DNA from: JBFGCT01 sp041581055
Lineage (GTDB): Bacteria; Actinomycetota; Acidimicrobiia; Acidimicrobiales; Ilumatobacteraceae
NCBI GenBank assembly: GCA_041581055.1
Contig: JBFGCT010000035.1
Span: 1-27,304, forward strand
Length of the DNA stretch: 27,304 nt
Direction of reading: 5' to 3'
Both the position numbers and the translations under genes were made by a program. Below, piece by piece: positions 12,556 through 20,746 of the stretch. Numbering within the stretch: the first letter of the stretch is position 1; every line of letters begins with the position of its first letter. The notes under the pieces were generated by a model. The model saw only the letters and a list, made by a program, of their open reading frames with translations, made no database searches and was not told the DNA's origin.

Positions 12556-15096
12556 CTACCCCCGCATCCGCGCCCCACGCGGGTCGAAGACCGGCTCGTC
12601 GAGACGGGTCGCCGGTCGGCGGACGCCGAGGATCTCGATCTCGAAACCCGAATCGAGCCGGGCGAACTCGGTGCGCACGTAGCCGATCGCGATCGAGGCC
12701 TGCGACGCGTGTGCGTACCCGCCCGACGTGATCCAGCCGACCACCTCGTCGCCGCCCGAATCGCCGCGGTGCCAGACCGGCTCGTCGCCGATCACATCGG
12801 CGCCGTCGGGGCCCATGTCGGCGTCGACCCGGAAGAACACCAGCCGCCGCGCCGGGCCGGCCGCCTTCGCCGCGGCCGCCGCCTCGCGCCCGACGAAGTC
12901 GCCCTTGTCGAGCTTGACGCACCACCCGAGACCGGCCTCGTACGGGTCGTAGATCGGCCGGTACTCGGTCGCCCAGGCGCCGAAGTTCTTCTCCAGCCTG
13001 AGCGAGTCGAGCGCCCGGCCGCCGAACAGGCCGAGACCGTACTCCTCGCCCGCCTCCATCAGCCGGTCGAAGACGTACCGCTGGGCCGCCGCCTCCATCC
13101 AGATCTCGAACCCGAGGTCGCCGGTGAAGGAGATCCGCCCGACCACGCAGGGGACCATGTCGACCCACGCCTCGCGGATGTCGAGGAACGGCCACGCCTC
13201 GTTCGACACGTCGTCGTCGATCAGCGAGGCGAGCACGTCGCGCGCCCGCGGCCCGGCGACCGACAACCCGCACAACGACCGCCCGTGCACGTCGAGGCGG
13301 ACGTCGGGCGAGGCGCCGTGCCCGACCTCGCGCGTCTGGGCGCGGAACCAGCGTTCGTGATAGTGCTCGGCGACGCCGGAGCCGAAGACCATGAACCGCT
13401 CCGAGCCGAGCGGCAGGCCGTACGACCGGCCGGTGGCGGCTCGCCCGAAGTACGCGTCGACGTCGCCGGTCGGGGTCAGGTTGGCCACGGTGAAGTCGCC
13501 GATCAGCTTGCCGTTGTGGTTGAGCATCGGCGAGAGCGCCATCCGGCCCGGCGGCGGGAGCTGGTTGGTCAGGATTCGATCGAGGAACGCCCGCGCCCCC
13601 GGCCCGCTGAAGGAGTACTTGGCGAAGTTGGTCGTCTCGATCAACCCGACGCGGGAGCGCACCGCCGCCGACTCCGCGGCGACGGCGTCCCACGCGTTCG
13701 ACCGGCGCAGCGTGACGTCCTCGACCGGCGGCTTGCCGTCCTCCTGGAACCAGAGCGCGTGCTCCAGGCCGTACGTCACGCCCCACACGGCGCCGGCGCG
13801 GTCGAGCCGGTCGTAGACCGGCGACGTGTACACCGCGCGCGCCGCGGGCAGCTCCTCGTTCGGATAGGCGATGCGGAACCGGCGCGAGTAGTTCTCCCGC
13901 ACCTTGGCGTTGGTGTACCGCGGGGTCGCGAAGTCGCCGAACCGGGCGCAGTCCATGCCCCACACGTCGAAGCCCGGGTCGCCCTCGGTGATCCAGTTGG
14001 CGAGCGCCAGGCCGACCCCGCCGCCCTGCGACAGGCCGGCCATGATCCCGACCGCCAGCCAATGGCCCGGCTGCCCCTTGACCGGACCGATCACCGGGTT
14101 GCCGTCGGGGGCGAACGTGAACGGCCCGTTGACGATCTGTTTGATCCCGACCTCGTTGAAGATCGGGAAGTGGCGGAACCCGACCTCCAGCGAGTCGGCG
14201 ATGCGATCCGGGTCGGGCGTCAGGAGCTGGGACCCGAACGACCACGGGGTCTGCCGCTCCGACCACGGCACACCGTGCCGCTCGTAGGTGCCGAGGAGCA
14301 GGCCGTTGCCCTCCTGGCGCATGTAGAGCTCGCCGCCGAAGTCCATGCAGTGCAGGCCCTCGCGGCCCGACGACCGGTTCCAGTCGAGCAGCCCCGGCAC
14401 CTCCTCGGTCAGCAGGTACATGTGCTCCATCGCCAGGATCGGCAGCTCGATGCCGCACATCCTGCCGACCTCGCGGGCCCACAGGCCGCCGCAGTTGACG
14501 ATGTGCTCGGCCCTGATCGTGCCCTGCTCGCAGACGACGTCCCAGGCGCCGTCGGGCCGCTGCACGATGTCCATCGCCCAGTTGTTGCGGTACACCTCGG
14601 CGCCGGCCATGCGGGCCGCCTTGGCGTACGCGTGGGTGACGCCCGACGGGTCGACGTGGCCCTCCATCGGGTCGTACATCGCGCCGACGAAGTACCGCTC
14701 GTCCATGTACGGCAGGATCTCCTTCGCCTCGGCGACCGAGATGATCTCGGTGTCGAGGCCGAGGTAGCGGTTGCGCGAGTGGGCCAGCTTGAGCCAGTCC
14801 ATTCGCTCGTCGGTGTCGGCGAGCAGCAACCCGCCGGTCAGGTGGACCCCGCAGTCCTGGCCGGAGACGCGCTCGATCTCCGCGTAGAGCCCGATCGTGT
14901 ACTTCTGCAGCGCGGCGACGTTGGGGTCGCCGTTGAGCGTGTGCATCCCGCCGGCCGAGTGCCACGTCGACCCGGCGGTCAGCTCCTTGCGCTCGACCAG
15001 CACGACGTCGGTCCAGCCGTTCTTCGTCAGGTGATACAGGATGCTGGCGCCGACGACGCCGCCGCCGATCACGACCACCTGCGCACTGCTCTTCAT
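12556..15096 (-). CDS. Dimethylglycine dehydrogenase-like FAD/GcvT flavoprotein
   Basis: This 846-aa protein combines an N-terminal FAD-dependent amine oxidase (GGGVVGASILYHLTKNG Rossmann motif) with a C-terminal folate-binding aminomethyltransferase half (GcvT and its C-terminal barrel, ending near LDEPVFDPRGARMR). TAGSTWHSAGG holds the histidine that carries covalent FAD in this family. The architecture is that of dimethylglycine dehydrogenase, which demethylates dimethylglycine to sarcosine and loads the one-carbon unit on tetrahydrofolate; a sarcosine dehydrogenase is the main alternative. The ATG at 15096 is used, although the GTG just before it is possible, and an AGGGGA-like site lies upstream. 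It complements soxA and soxG in betaine breakdown. A hairpin repeat lies about 30 bp upstream of the start. Confidence 0.9.
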   Translation of the reverse strand: MKSSAQVVVIGGGVVGASILYHLTKNGWTDVVLVERKELTAGSTWHSAGGMHTLNGDPNVAALQKYTIGLYAEIERVSGQDCGVHLTGGLLLADTDERMDWLKLAHSRNRYLGLDTEIISVAEAKEILPYMDERYFVGAMYDPMEGHVDPSGVTHAYAKAARMAGAEVYRNNWAMDIVQRPDGAWDVVCEQGTIRAEHIVNCGGLWAREVGRMCGIELPILAMEHMYLLTEEVPGLLDWNRSSGREGLHCMDFGGELYMRQEGNGLLLGTYERHGVPWSERQTPWSFGSQLLTPDPDRIADSLEVGFRHFPIFNEVGIKQIVNGPFTFAPDGNPVIGPVKGQPGHWLAVGIMAGLSQGGGVGLALANWITEGDPGFDVWGMDCARFGDFATPRYTNAKVRENYSRRFRIAYPNEELPAARAVYTSPVYDRLDRAGAVWGVTYGLEHALWFQEDGKPPVEDVTLRRSNAWDAVAAESAAVRSRVGLIETTNFAKYSFSGPGARAFLDRILTNQLPPPGRMALSPMLNHNGKLIGDFTVANLTPTGDVDAYFGRAATGRSYGLPLGSERFMVFGSGVAEHYHERWFRAQTREVGHGASPDVRLDVHGRSLCGLSVAGPRARDVLASLIDDDVSNEAWPFLDIREAWVDMVPCVVGRISFTGDLGFEIWMEAAAQRYVFDRLMEAGEEYGLGLFGGRALDSLRLEKNFGAWATEYRPIYDPYEAGLGWCVKLDKGDFVGREAAAAAKAAGPARRLVFFRVDADMGPDGADVIGDEPVWHRGDSGGDEVVGWITSGGYAHASQASIAIGYVRTEFARLDSGFEIEILGVRRPATRLDEPVFDPRGARMRG

Positions 15097-15125
15097 CACC
15101 GAGACCGTTCCCCTTTCGCCCGCTG

Positions 15126-15166
15126 CGGTGAGAGGTGAGACCTACAGGTGGTCTCACCTCTCACCG
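15126..15166. repeat. Hairpin repeat, copy 1
   Basis: Perfect 17-bp arms (15126-15142 and 15150-15166) flank a 7-nt loop. Each arm contains a doubled GGTGAGA unit, or its complement. The element lies between the divergent flavoprotein and dehydratase genes. It differs from copy 2 at only a few bases, all in or next to the loop. There is no T run, so it is not an intrinsic terminator. It could be a REP-like dispersed repeat or a shared operator. Confidence 0.8.
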
Positions 15167-15220
15167 GAGGGCGTGGCGAGTTTGGCACGCGGCTGTGGGT
15201 CACGGCTCACCGACCGGGGC

Positions 15221-15226
15221 TACCGT
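15221..15226 (+). promoter_or_regulatory. -10 box of the dehydratase gene
   Basis: TACCGT stands 8 nt before the GTG at 15235, the same spacing as the other leaderless-type genes here. This favours 15235 over the GTG at 15229 as the start. Confidence 0.4.
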
Positions 15227-15234
15227 CGGTGGAC

Positions 15235-16440
15235 GTGACGGTCGACATCGGCGATATCCGACGAGCCGCCACCGTGATCGAGGGTGTCGTGAAGCACACG
15301 CCGGTCGTCCAATCGGTCACGTTGTCGAGCGACATCGGCGGCGAGGTCGTGTTGAAGGCCGAGAACCTCCAGCGCACGGGCTCGTTCAAGATCCGGGGCG
15401 CGATGAACAAGCTGGCGACGCTCGGCGGCGAGGCCGCCCGCGGGGTGACGACCGGCAGCGCCGGAAACCACGCGCAGGCGCTCGCGTTCGCCGCCCAGCA
15501 CTTCGGCGTGCCGGCCGAGATCGTCGTCCCCGTCGGCGCGCCGATCACCAAGATCGAGGCCTGCCTCGGGTACGGCGCGTCCGTGCGCGAGCAGGGCGCC
15601 GCCCTCTCCGAGGCGGTCGCCCGCTCCAAGCAGCTCGCGGCGGAGAGCCAGATGTCCTTCTGCGCGCCGTTCGACGACCCCGCCGTCGTCGCCGGTCAGG
15701 GCACGCTCGGGCTCGAGCTCGTCGAGGACGTCGAGGGTCTGGCGGCGATCATCGTGCCGCTCGGCGGCGGCGGCCTGGCCGCCGGCACGGCGATCGCCGT
15801 GAAGTCCCTCCTCCCGCACGTGCGCGTGATCGGGGTGCAGGCGGCCGCCTGCTCGCCCTACCTCGGCCACCCGCCGCCCGACGGCCCGGTCATGACGCTC
15901 GCCGACGGAATCGCCGTGAAGCACCCGGGCGAGGTGACCGGCCCGCTCGTCGAGTCCTGGCTCGACGACATCGTGGCCGTCGACGAGGAGGCGATCGCCG
16001 ACGCGATGGTGTTGCTGATGGACCGGGCCAAGCTCTATGTGGAGGGGGCCGGCGCGGCCGGGGTGGCGGCCCTGCTGTCCGGCGCGGTCACGCCCGCCGA
16101 CGACGGCGTGACCTGCGTCGTGATCTCGGGGGGCAACGTCGACCTCGGCGTGGTGCCGAGCCTGATCCGGCGCTACGAGAACGCCGCCGGCCGCCGGCTG
16201 CGGATCTTCGCCCACATCGACGACCGCCCGGGGGGCCTGGCGCGGCTGCTGACCGTGTTCGCCGACGGCGGCGCCGACCTGATCGAGGTCGAGCACGTCC
16301 GGGAGGGGCTCGAGCTGCACGTCCGCGAGTCCGGCATCCACGCGACGTACGCGGTGCGCGGCCCCGAGCACGCGGCGACGCTGATCGACTCGGCGCGGGC
16401 GGCCGGCTACGACGTCGTCGCCGACCAACCGGCCGACTGA
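15235..16440 (+). CDS. ilvA: Threonine/serine dehydratase with C-terminal ACT domain
   Basis: This 401-aa PLP enzyme of the fold-type II family deaminates threonine to 2-oxobutanoate or serine to pyruvate. PLP-binding Lys52 lies in RTGSFKIRGA, the substrate loop is TTGSAGNHAQA and the phosphate-binding glycine loop is PLGGGGLAAG. From about residue 322, RRLRIFAHIDDRPGGLARLL begins an ACT regulatory domain. It has the short single-ACT layout of catabolic threonine ammonia-lyases (TdcB/IlvA short form). An in-frame open extension reaches back into the hairpin repeat, but the coding signal starts at 15235. Next to betaine demethylation genes, it could drain the glycine and serine formed there (inference). 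Confidence 0.88.
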   Translation: MTVDIGDIRRAATVIEGVVKHTPVVQSVTLSSDIGGEVVLKAENLQRTGSFKIRGAMNKLATLGGEAARGVTTGSAGNHAQALAFAAQHFGVPAEIVVPVGAPITKIEACLGYGASVREQGAALSEAVARSKQLAAESQMSFCAPFDDPAVVAGQGTLGLELVEDVEGLAAIIVPLGGGGLAAGTAIAVKSLLPHVRVIGVQAAACSPYLGHPPPDGPVMTLADGIAVKHPGEVTGPLVESWLDDIVAVDEEAIADAMVLLMDRAKLYVEGAGAAGVAALLSGAVTPADDGVTCVVISGGNVDLGVVPSLIRRYENAAGRRLRIFAHIDDRPGGLARLLTVFADGGADLIEVEHVREGLELHVRESGIHATYAVRGPEHAATLIDSARAAGYDVVADQPAD

Positions 16441-16501
16441 CCGGCCCAACGCCCCTGGTCACGACACTCGATCGGCGCCGGATCGATCGGGGGCTAGCGT
16501 T

Positions 16502-16523
16502 CCTACCTACTGGTCGGTAGGCT
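16502..16523 (+). promoter_or_regulatory. TetR-type operator overlapping the -10 box of the desaturase gene
   Basis: A 20-bp imperfect palindrome (16502-16521; CCTACC and GGTAGG outer arms) resembles operators of TetR-family lipid regulators. It overlaps TAGGCT at 16518-16523, which lies 7 nt before the GTG at 16531. Copies of GCTAGC flank it (16493-16498 and 16521-16526). A repressor bound here would cover the start of transcription. No TetR gene is in the window. Confidence 0.5.
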
Positions 16524-16530
16524 AGCGGGC

Positions 16531-17451
16531 GTGGACGAAGCAGACCTGCTCCAAGAACTCACCCCCGTGATCGAAGAACTGTTCGAGCGACATCTCAGCG
16601 CCTCGAAGGAGTGGTTCCCCCACGAGTTCGTGCCGTACAGCCGCGGCCGTGACCACGTGCCGGGCGAGCGGTGGAGCGCCGACGACAGCGACCTCGGCGG
16701 CCACCAGATCTCCGACGAGGTGCGCAGCGCGCTGCTGGTCAACCTGTTGACCGAGGACAATCTGCCGTACTACTTCCGCACGGTCGAGCGCCTGTTCGGC
16801 AAGGACGGCGCCTGGGGCGAGTGGGTCCGCCGGTGGACCGCCGAGGAGGGCCGCCACTCGATGGTGATCTACGGCTACCTGATGGCGACCAGGGCGATCG
16901 ACCCGGTCGAGCTCGAGCGCTCGCGGATGGTCCAGGTCTCCGGGGGCAACACGCCCGAGCCCGAAACGATCCACGACGGCTTCGTCTACCTCGCCTTGCA
17001 GGAGCTGGCGACGCGCATCTCGCACCGCAACACCGGCCGCCTGCTCGGCGACCCGGTCGGCTACGAGGTGATGAAGCGCGTCGGCGGCGACGAGAACCTG
17101 CACCAGCTCTTCTACCGCGACCTCGCCGCCGCGGCCTTCGAGGTCGACCCCGACACGATGATGCTTGCGCTCGAGCGCGGGGTGCGGAACTTCGCCATGC
17201 CCGGAGTCGGCATCCCCGACTTCGACCGCCACGCGGCGCTGATCGCCAGGGCGGGCATCTACGACCTGCAGATCCACCACGAGCAGATCCTCGTCCCGGT
17301 CGTCATGCGTCAGTGGGACGCCGCCAACATCACCGGGCTGTCCGGCGAGGGCGAGGCGGCGCGCGACCGGCTGATGAAGCGGATGAAGACCAGCGAGAAG
17401 GTCGCCAGGCGCTACGCCGACAAGCGCGACGCCAGCCTCCAGCCGGCCTGA
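16531..17451 (+). CDS. Acyl-[acyl-carrier-protein] desaturase (ferritin-like diiron)
   Basis: This 306-aa soluble desaturase of the plant stearoyl-ACP type (FA_desaturase_2) resembles the mycobacterial DesA proteins and introduces a double bond into ACP-bound fatty acids. The diiron ligands are visible: Glu75 in LLTEDNLPYY, Glu106 and His109 in AEEGRHS, a glutamate in ALQELATRISHRN, and the second E-x-x-H in GGDENLHQLFY. There is no membrane segment. The GTG at 16531 follows a leaderless-type -10 box overlapped by a palindrome. The gene stands alone, with the convergent tryptophanase 26 bp beyond its stop. Electron donors are not encoded nearby. Confidence 0.9.
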   Translation: MDEADLLQELTPVIEELFERHLSASKEWFPHEFVPYSRGRDHVPGERWSADDSDLGGHQISDEVRSALLVNLLTEDNLPYYFRTVERLFGKDGAWGEWVRRWTAEEGRHSMVIYGYLMATRAIDPVELERSRMVQVSGGNTPEPETIHDGFVYLALQELATRISHRNTGRLLGDPVGYEVMKRVGGDENLHQLFYRDLAAAAFEVDPDTMMLALERGVRNFAMPGVGIPDFDRHAALIARAGIYDLQIHHEQILVPVVMRQWDAANITGLSGEGEAARDRLMKRMKTSEKVARRYADKRDASLQPA

Positions 17452-17477
17452 GCCGCGGGCCGCCGGCGCCGGCCGCC

Positions 17478-18851
17478 CTACAGCCGTTCGAACTCGGCGG
17501 TGAAGTGGCGCAGCGGGCGCGGCGGGCTGCTGATCCGGTACCCGCGGAGCTCGCCGGCCCGCCGGGCGACGTCGGTGCAGACCTCGATCACGTAGTCGAC
17601 GTGGCTCTGGGTGTAGGTGCGCCGGGGGATGGCGAGACGGACCAGTTCCATCGCCGCCGGCCGCTCGGTGCCGTCCGGTTGGAGCCCGAACATCACCGAG
17701 CCGATCTCGCAGCCCCTGATCCCGCCGGTCAGGTAGAGCTCGACCGCCAGCGACTGCCCGGGAAACTCGTGGGCGGGGATGTGCGGGAGCAGCGCGGCGG
17801 CGTCGAGGTACACCGCGTGGCCGCCGATCGGCTGGACGACCGGCATGCCGGCGGCGGCCAGGGCCTCGCCGAGGTACGCGGTCGACCGGATGCGATAGCG
17901 GAGATAGTCGTGCTGGACCGATTCGGTCAGCCCCTGCGCCAGCGCTTCGAGGTCGCGCCCCGACAGCCCGCCGTACGTCGGGACGCCCTCGGTCAGGATC
18001 AGCAACGTCCGGCACTCGTCGGCCAGCGCGTCGTCGTTCATCGCCAGCCACCCGCCGATGTTGCCGAGCGGATCCTTCTTCGCGCTCATCGTCATCCCGT
18101 CGGCCAGCGACGCCATCTCGCGCACGATGTCGGCGACCTCGCGGTCGCCGTGGCCGTCCTCCCGCTCGTGGATGAACCAGGCGTTCTCGGCGTACCGGCA
18201 GGCGTCGAGGAACAGCGGGATCCCGTGACGGTCGCAGATCGCCCGCACGCCGCGGATGTTCTCGAGCGAGACCGGCTGCCCGCCGCCGGAGTTGTTGGTG
18301 ACGGTGAGCATCACGACCGGCACCTGCGCCGCGCCGTGTTCGGCGAGGAACCCGTCGAGGGCGTCGAGGTCCATGTTGCCCTTGAACGGGTGCCGCGAGT
18401 CGCGGTCGCGGGCTTCGGGGATCGCGAGATCGACCGCGGTGGCGCCGCTGTACTCGACGTTGGCGCGGGTCGTGTCGAAGTGGGTGTTGTTCGGCACGAA
18501 CTTGCCGGCGCCGCCGATGGCGGTGAACAGGATGTGTTCGGCGGCCCGCCCCTGATGGGTGGGGATGACGTGCTCGAAGGGGAACAGATCCTGCACCGCG
18601 TCGAGAAAGCGGTACCACGACGGCGACCCGGCGTAGCTCTCGTCGCCGCGTTGGACCCCGGCCCACTGGTCGCGCGACATCGCACCGGTGCCGGAGTCGG
18701 TCAGCAGGTCGATCAGGACGTCGGCGGAGTGCAGCGCGAACAGGTTGTGGTGGGCCGCGTCGAGCGCGTCGAGGCGTTGCTCGGGCGTCGTCATCGCCAG
18801 CGGCTCGATCGAGTGGATGCGGAACGGCTCGATGATCGTGCGGAACGTCAT
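17478..18851 (-). CDS. tnaA: Tryptophanase
   Basis: This 457-aa PLP beta-eliminating lyase cleaves tryptophan to indole, pyruvate and ammonia. It aligns throughout with tryptophanase and tyrosine phenol-lyase: IEPFRIHSIEP at the start, LIDLLTDSGTGAM, IPTHQGRAAEHI, and PLP Lys259 in MSAKKD. It ends in RPLRHFTAEFERL. The segment GIRGCEIGS has Ile where tyrosine phenol-lyase has the tyrosine-binding Arg, which favours tryptophanase. The ATG at 18851 is preferred over an upstream start (18911) because the family begins at EPFRI and a GGGGGG site precedes this ATG. It is divergent from thpR with a clean inverted repeat between them. There is no visible TnaC-like leader peptide. Confidence 0.9.
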   Translation of the reverse strand: MTFRTIIEPFRIHSIEPLAMTTPEQRLDALDAAHHNLFALHSADVLIDLLTDSGTGAMSRDQWAGVQRGDESYAGSPSWYRFLDAVQDLFPFEHVIPTHQGRAAEHILFTAIGGAGKFVPNNTHFDTTRANVEYSGATAVDLAIPEARDRDSRHPFKGNMDLDALDGFLAEHGAAQVPVVMLTVTNNSGGGQPVSLENIRGVRAICDRHGIPLFLDACRYAENAWFIHEREDGHGDREVADIVREMASLADGMTMSAKKDPLGNIGGWLAMNDDALADECRTLLILTEGVPTYGGLSGRDLEALAQGLTESVQHDYLRYRIRSTAYLGEALAAAGMPVVQPIGGHAVYLDAAALLPHIPAHEFPGQSLAVELYLTGGIRGCEIGSVMFGLQPDGTERPAAMELVRLAIPRRTYTQSHVDYVIEVCTDVARRAGELRGYRISSPPRPLRHFTAEFERL

Positions 18852-18878
18852 CCCCCCATGTTCGCCGCTCTCCCCCGC

Positions 18879-18924
18879 TTGCGTCGCGAAAACCGCCGGA
18901 CGGGTCGTCACAATCGCGACGCAA
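18879..18924. promoter_or_regulatory. 11-bp inverted repeat between tnaA and thpR
   Basis: TTGCGTCGCGA (18879-18889) and TCGCGACGCAA (18914-18924) are perfect complements separated by 24 bp. The centre is nearly midway between the two divergent starts. The spacing would suit two DNA-bound protomers or a bidirectional regulator. Confidence 0.45.
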
Positions 18925-18943
18925 ACGGTGCGATGCTCGGGGG

Positions 18944-19441
18944 ATGGCGCGACTGTTCATCGCGGTGCAGCCGGCGGAGCAGGTCGTGGAGGCGTTGCGC
19001 GAGCTGCCGCGCAAGGACGGCCCAGGGGTCCGGTGGGTGCGACCGGAGAACTGGCACATCACGTTGCGCTTCCTCGGCGAGGCCGACGCCGACGAGGTGG
19101 CCGAGCGACTCGACCGGGCGGCGCTGCCGGTCGCCCACGCCCGCTACGGCCCCGGCGTCGACCTGCTGTTCGACCGGGTGGTCGTGGTGCCCGTCCACGG
19201 GGTCGACGAGCTCGCCCGCGCCGTGGTCGACGCGACGCGCGACCTCGGGTCGGAACCGCCGCCGAAGCGGTTCGCCGGCCATCTCACCGTCGCCCGGCTG
19301 AAGCCGCGGGGCTGGGTCCCGGCGGTGATCGGCGCCCCGCTCACGGGCGCCCACGCCGTCGACGAGATCGCCCTGGTCGCCAGCACGCTGCGCCCGACCG
19401 GCGCCGAGCATGAGACGATCGCCACGTGGCCGACGGGATGA
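18944..19441 (+). CDS. thpR: RNA 2',3'-cyclic phosphodiesterase (2H family)
   Basis: This 165-aa protein of the LigT/2H phosphoesterase family has both H-x-T-x motifs: His38-Ile-Thr40 in ENWHITLRFLG and His113-Leu-Thr115 in AGHLTVAR. The N-terminal MARLFIAVQP is typical. The family hydrolyses 2',3'-cyclic phosphate ends of RNA and has 2'-5' ligase activity in vitro. Its length is normal. The ATG at 18944 follows a GGGGG ribosome site. The MFS gene starts about 60 bp downstream with its own -10 box, so the two need not be one operon. Confidence 0.9.
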   Translation: MARLFIAVQPAEQVVEALRELPRKDGPGVRWVRPENWHITLRFLGEADADEVAERLDRAALPVAHARYGPGVDLLFDRVVVVPVHGVDELARAVVDATRDLGSEPPPKRFAGHLTVARLKPRGWVPAVIGAPLTGAHAVDEIALVASTLRPTGAEHETIATWPTG

Positions 19442-19488
19442 GGGCCCGCCGAACCAGGTCCGGGATCGGCCACGACGAGGCTGCACCA

Positions 19489-19494
19489 TAGGCT
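19489..19494 (+). promoter_or_regulatory. -10 box of the MFS transporter gene
   Basis: TAGGCT is followed by 6 nt and the GTG at 19501, matching the leaderless arrangement before the MDMPI-type and desaturase genes. Confidence 0.45.
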
Positions 19495-19500
19495 GCGGGC

Positions 19501-20733
19501 GTGTCGCTCCGGACGATCTCGCCCGACTCGTCGGGAGCATGGATCGCCGCAGTCGCGGTCGCCCTCGTCAACGGCATGGCGTTCGGGACGGCGTACACGT
19601 TCGGCACGTTCTTCGACTCGATGGCCGCCGAGTTCGGCGCCGAGCGCGGCGCGACCGCCCTGCTGTTCGGCATCACGCTGCTGTTCTTCTTCGGGTTCGG
19701 CGTCGTGTCGGGGCCGCTGTCGGATCGCTTCGGGCACCACCGGCTGCTGCTGGTCGGCGGGTCGTTGTTCGTCGGCGGCCTGGCGCTCACGTCACAGGTC
19801 GACAGCCTGCTCGCCGGCTACATCACCTACGGCGTCGGCGTCGGCGTCGGGGCCGGTTGCTTCGTGGCGCCGCTCACCGCCCTCGTCGGCCAGATGTTCG
19901 TCGTGCGCCGCCCGCTCGCGCTCGGCGTCGTCGCCACCGGCAACGGCCTCGGCACGCTGATCCTCACCCCGCTGTCCGACCGCCTGATCGACGCCAACGG
20001 CTGGCGCTCGGCGTACCTCACGTTGTCGATCGTCGGCGCCGTGATCGTCGCGATCTCGCTGGCCGCGGTGTGGGCCCGCGTGACGTCGGCGCCATCCCCG
20101 ACGCCGTCGCCGGGGGGCGGCAGGGCGGGCTGGGCGTCGAACTACTCGTTCCTCTCCCTCCCCAGCTTCCGGCCGCTGTTCTTGTCCTCGATGTTGATGT
20201 CGATCGGGTTGTTCGTCGCCTTCGCCTTCGTCATCCCGTTCGCCAAGGACGAGGGGGTCGGCGCCGGCGCGGCGTCCCGGCTGGTGGCGATCATCGGACT
20301 GTCGAGCATCGTCGGGCGGCTGGCGCTGACCCACCTCGCCCGCCGGGTCGGGGCCGTGCGCGTCTACCAGCTCACCCTGCTCGTCCAGCCGATCGCCTAC
20401 GCGGTCTGGCTCGTCGCCGGCGGCTCGTACCCGTTGCTCGTGCTGTTCGCCGTCGTCCTCGGCGTGGCGTACGGCGGTTTCGTCGCCATCGCCCCCGAGG
20501 TCGCCATCACGCGGCTCGGCGTCGAGCGGCTCGGGCGCAAGATGGGGATCCTGTTCCTCAGCTTCGGGGTCGGCGGATTGGTCGGCCCGCCCGCCGCGGG
20601 GTTCGTGGCCGACTCGACGAGCGGCCGCGCCGTGCCGATCGTGCTGGTGATCGTCATCCTGCTCGCCGCACTGTGGACGACCCGCCCGCTCACCGCCGCC
20701 CGCCAGCTGGCGCCCGCTACCGTGCCGTCGTGA
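19501..20733 (+). CDS. MFS transporter (monocarboxylate/oxalate-formate type)
   Basis: This 410-aa protein has twelve hydrophobic segments in two six-helix bundles. A central hydrophilic loop, rich in Pro, Gly and Ser, is found near residues 197-213. The loop-2/3 motif GPLSDRFGHHRLL matches the G-x-L-x-D-R-x-G-x-R/K signature of the major facilitator superfamily. The TYGVGVGVGAGCFVAP region and the strong N-terminal half resemble the monocarboxylate and oxalate/formate antiporter group. The substrate cannot be determined. The GTG at 19501 is supported by a TAGGCT box 6 nt upstream. The stop is followed almost at once by the spermidine-synthase-like gene. Confidence 0.85.
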   Translation: MSLRTISPDSSGAWIAAVAVALVNGMAFGTAYTFGTFFDSMAAEFGAERGATALLFGITLLFFFGFGVVSGPLSDRFGHHRLLLVGGSLFVGGLALTSQVDSLLAGYITYGVGVGVGAGCFVAPLTALVGQMFVVRRPLALGVVATGNGLGTLILTPLSDRLIDANGWRSAYLTLSIVGAVIVAISLAAVWARVTSAPSPTPSPGGGRAGWASNYSFLSLPSFRPLFLSSMLMSIGLFVAFAFVIPFAKDEGVGAGAASRLVAIIGLSSIVGRLALTHLARRVGAVRVYQLTLLVQPIAYAVWLVAGGSYPLLVLFAVVLGVAYGGFVAIAPEVAITRLGVERLGRKMGILFLSFGVGGLVGPPAAGFVADSTSGRAVPIVLVIVILLAALWTTRPLTAARQLAPATVPS

Positions 20734-20746
20734 CCGAGAGCCGACG

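Noticed and set aside
12709..15138. 809-codon plus-strand frame opposite the flavoprotein gene
   Set aside because: The translation is rich in Arg, Val, Asp and Pro without domain motifs, and it is fully antisense to a secure gene.
12308..15157. 949-codon minus-strand frame overlapping the flavoprotein gene
   Set aside because: It is a frame-shifted shadow; the 846-aa flavoprotein in the neighbouring frame has clear FAD and GcvT motifs.
15126..15166. Hairpin repeat as an intrinsic terminator
   Set aside because: No run of T follows either arm, and it lies between divergent starts rather than after a gene. The same holds for the copy at 21644-21688.
16522..19062. 846-codon minus-strand frame across the desaturase and tryptophanase region
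   Set aside because: It shadows the antisense desaturase and the frame-shifted tryptophanase, both of which have intact catalytic motifs.
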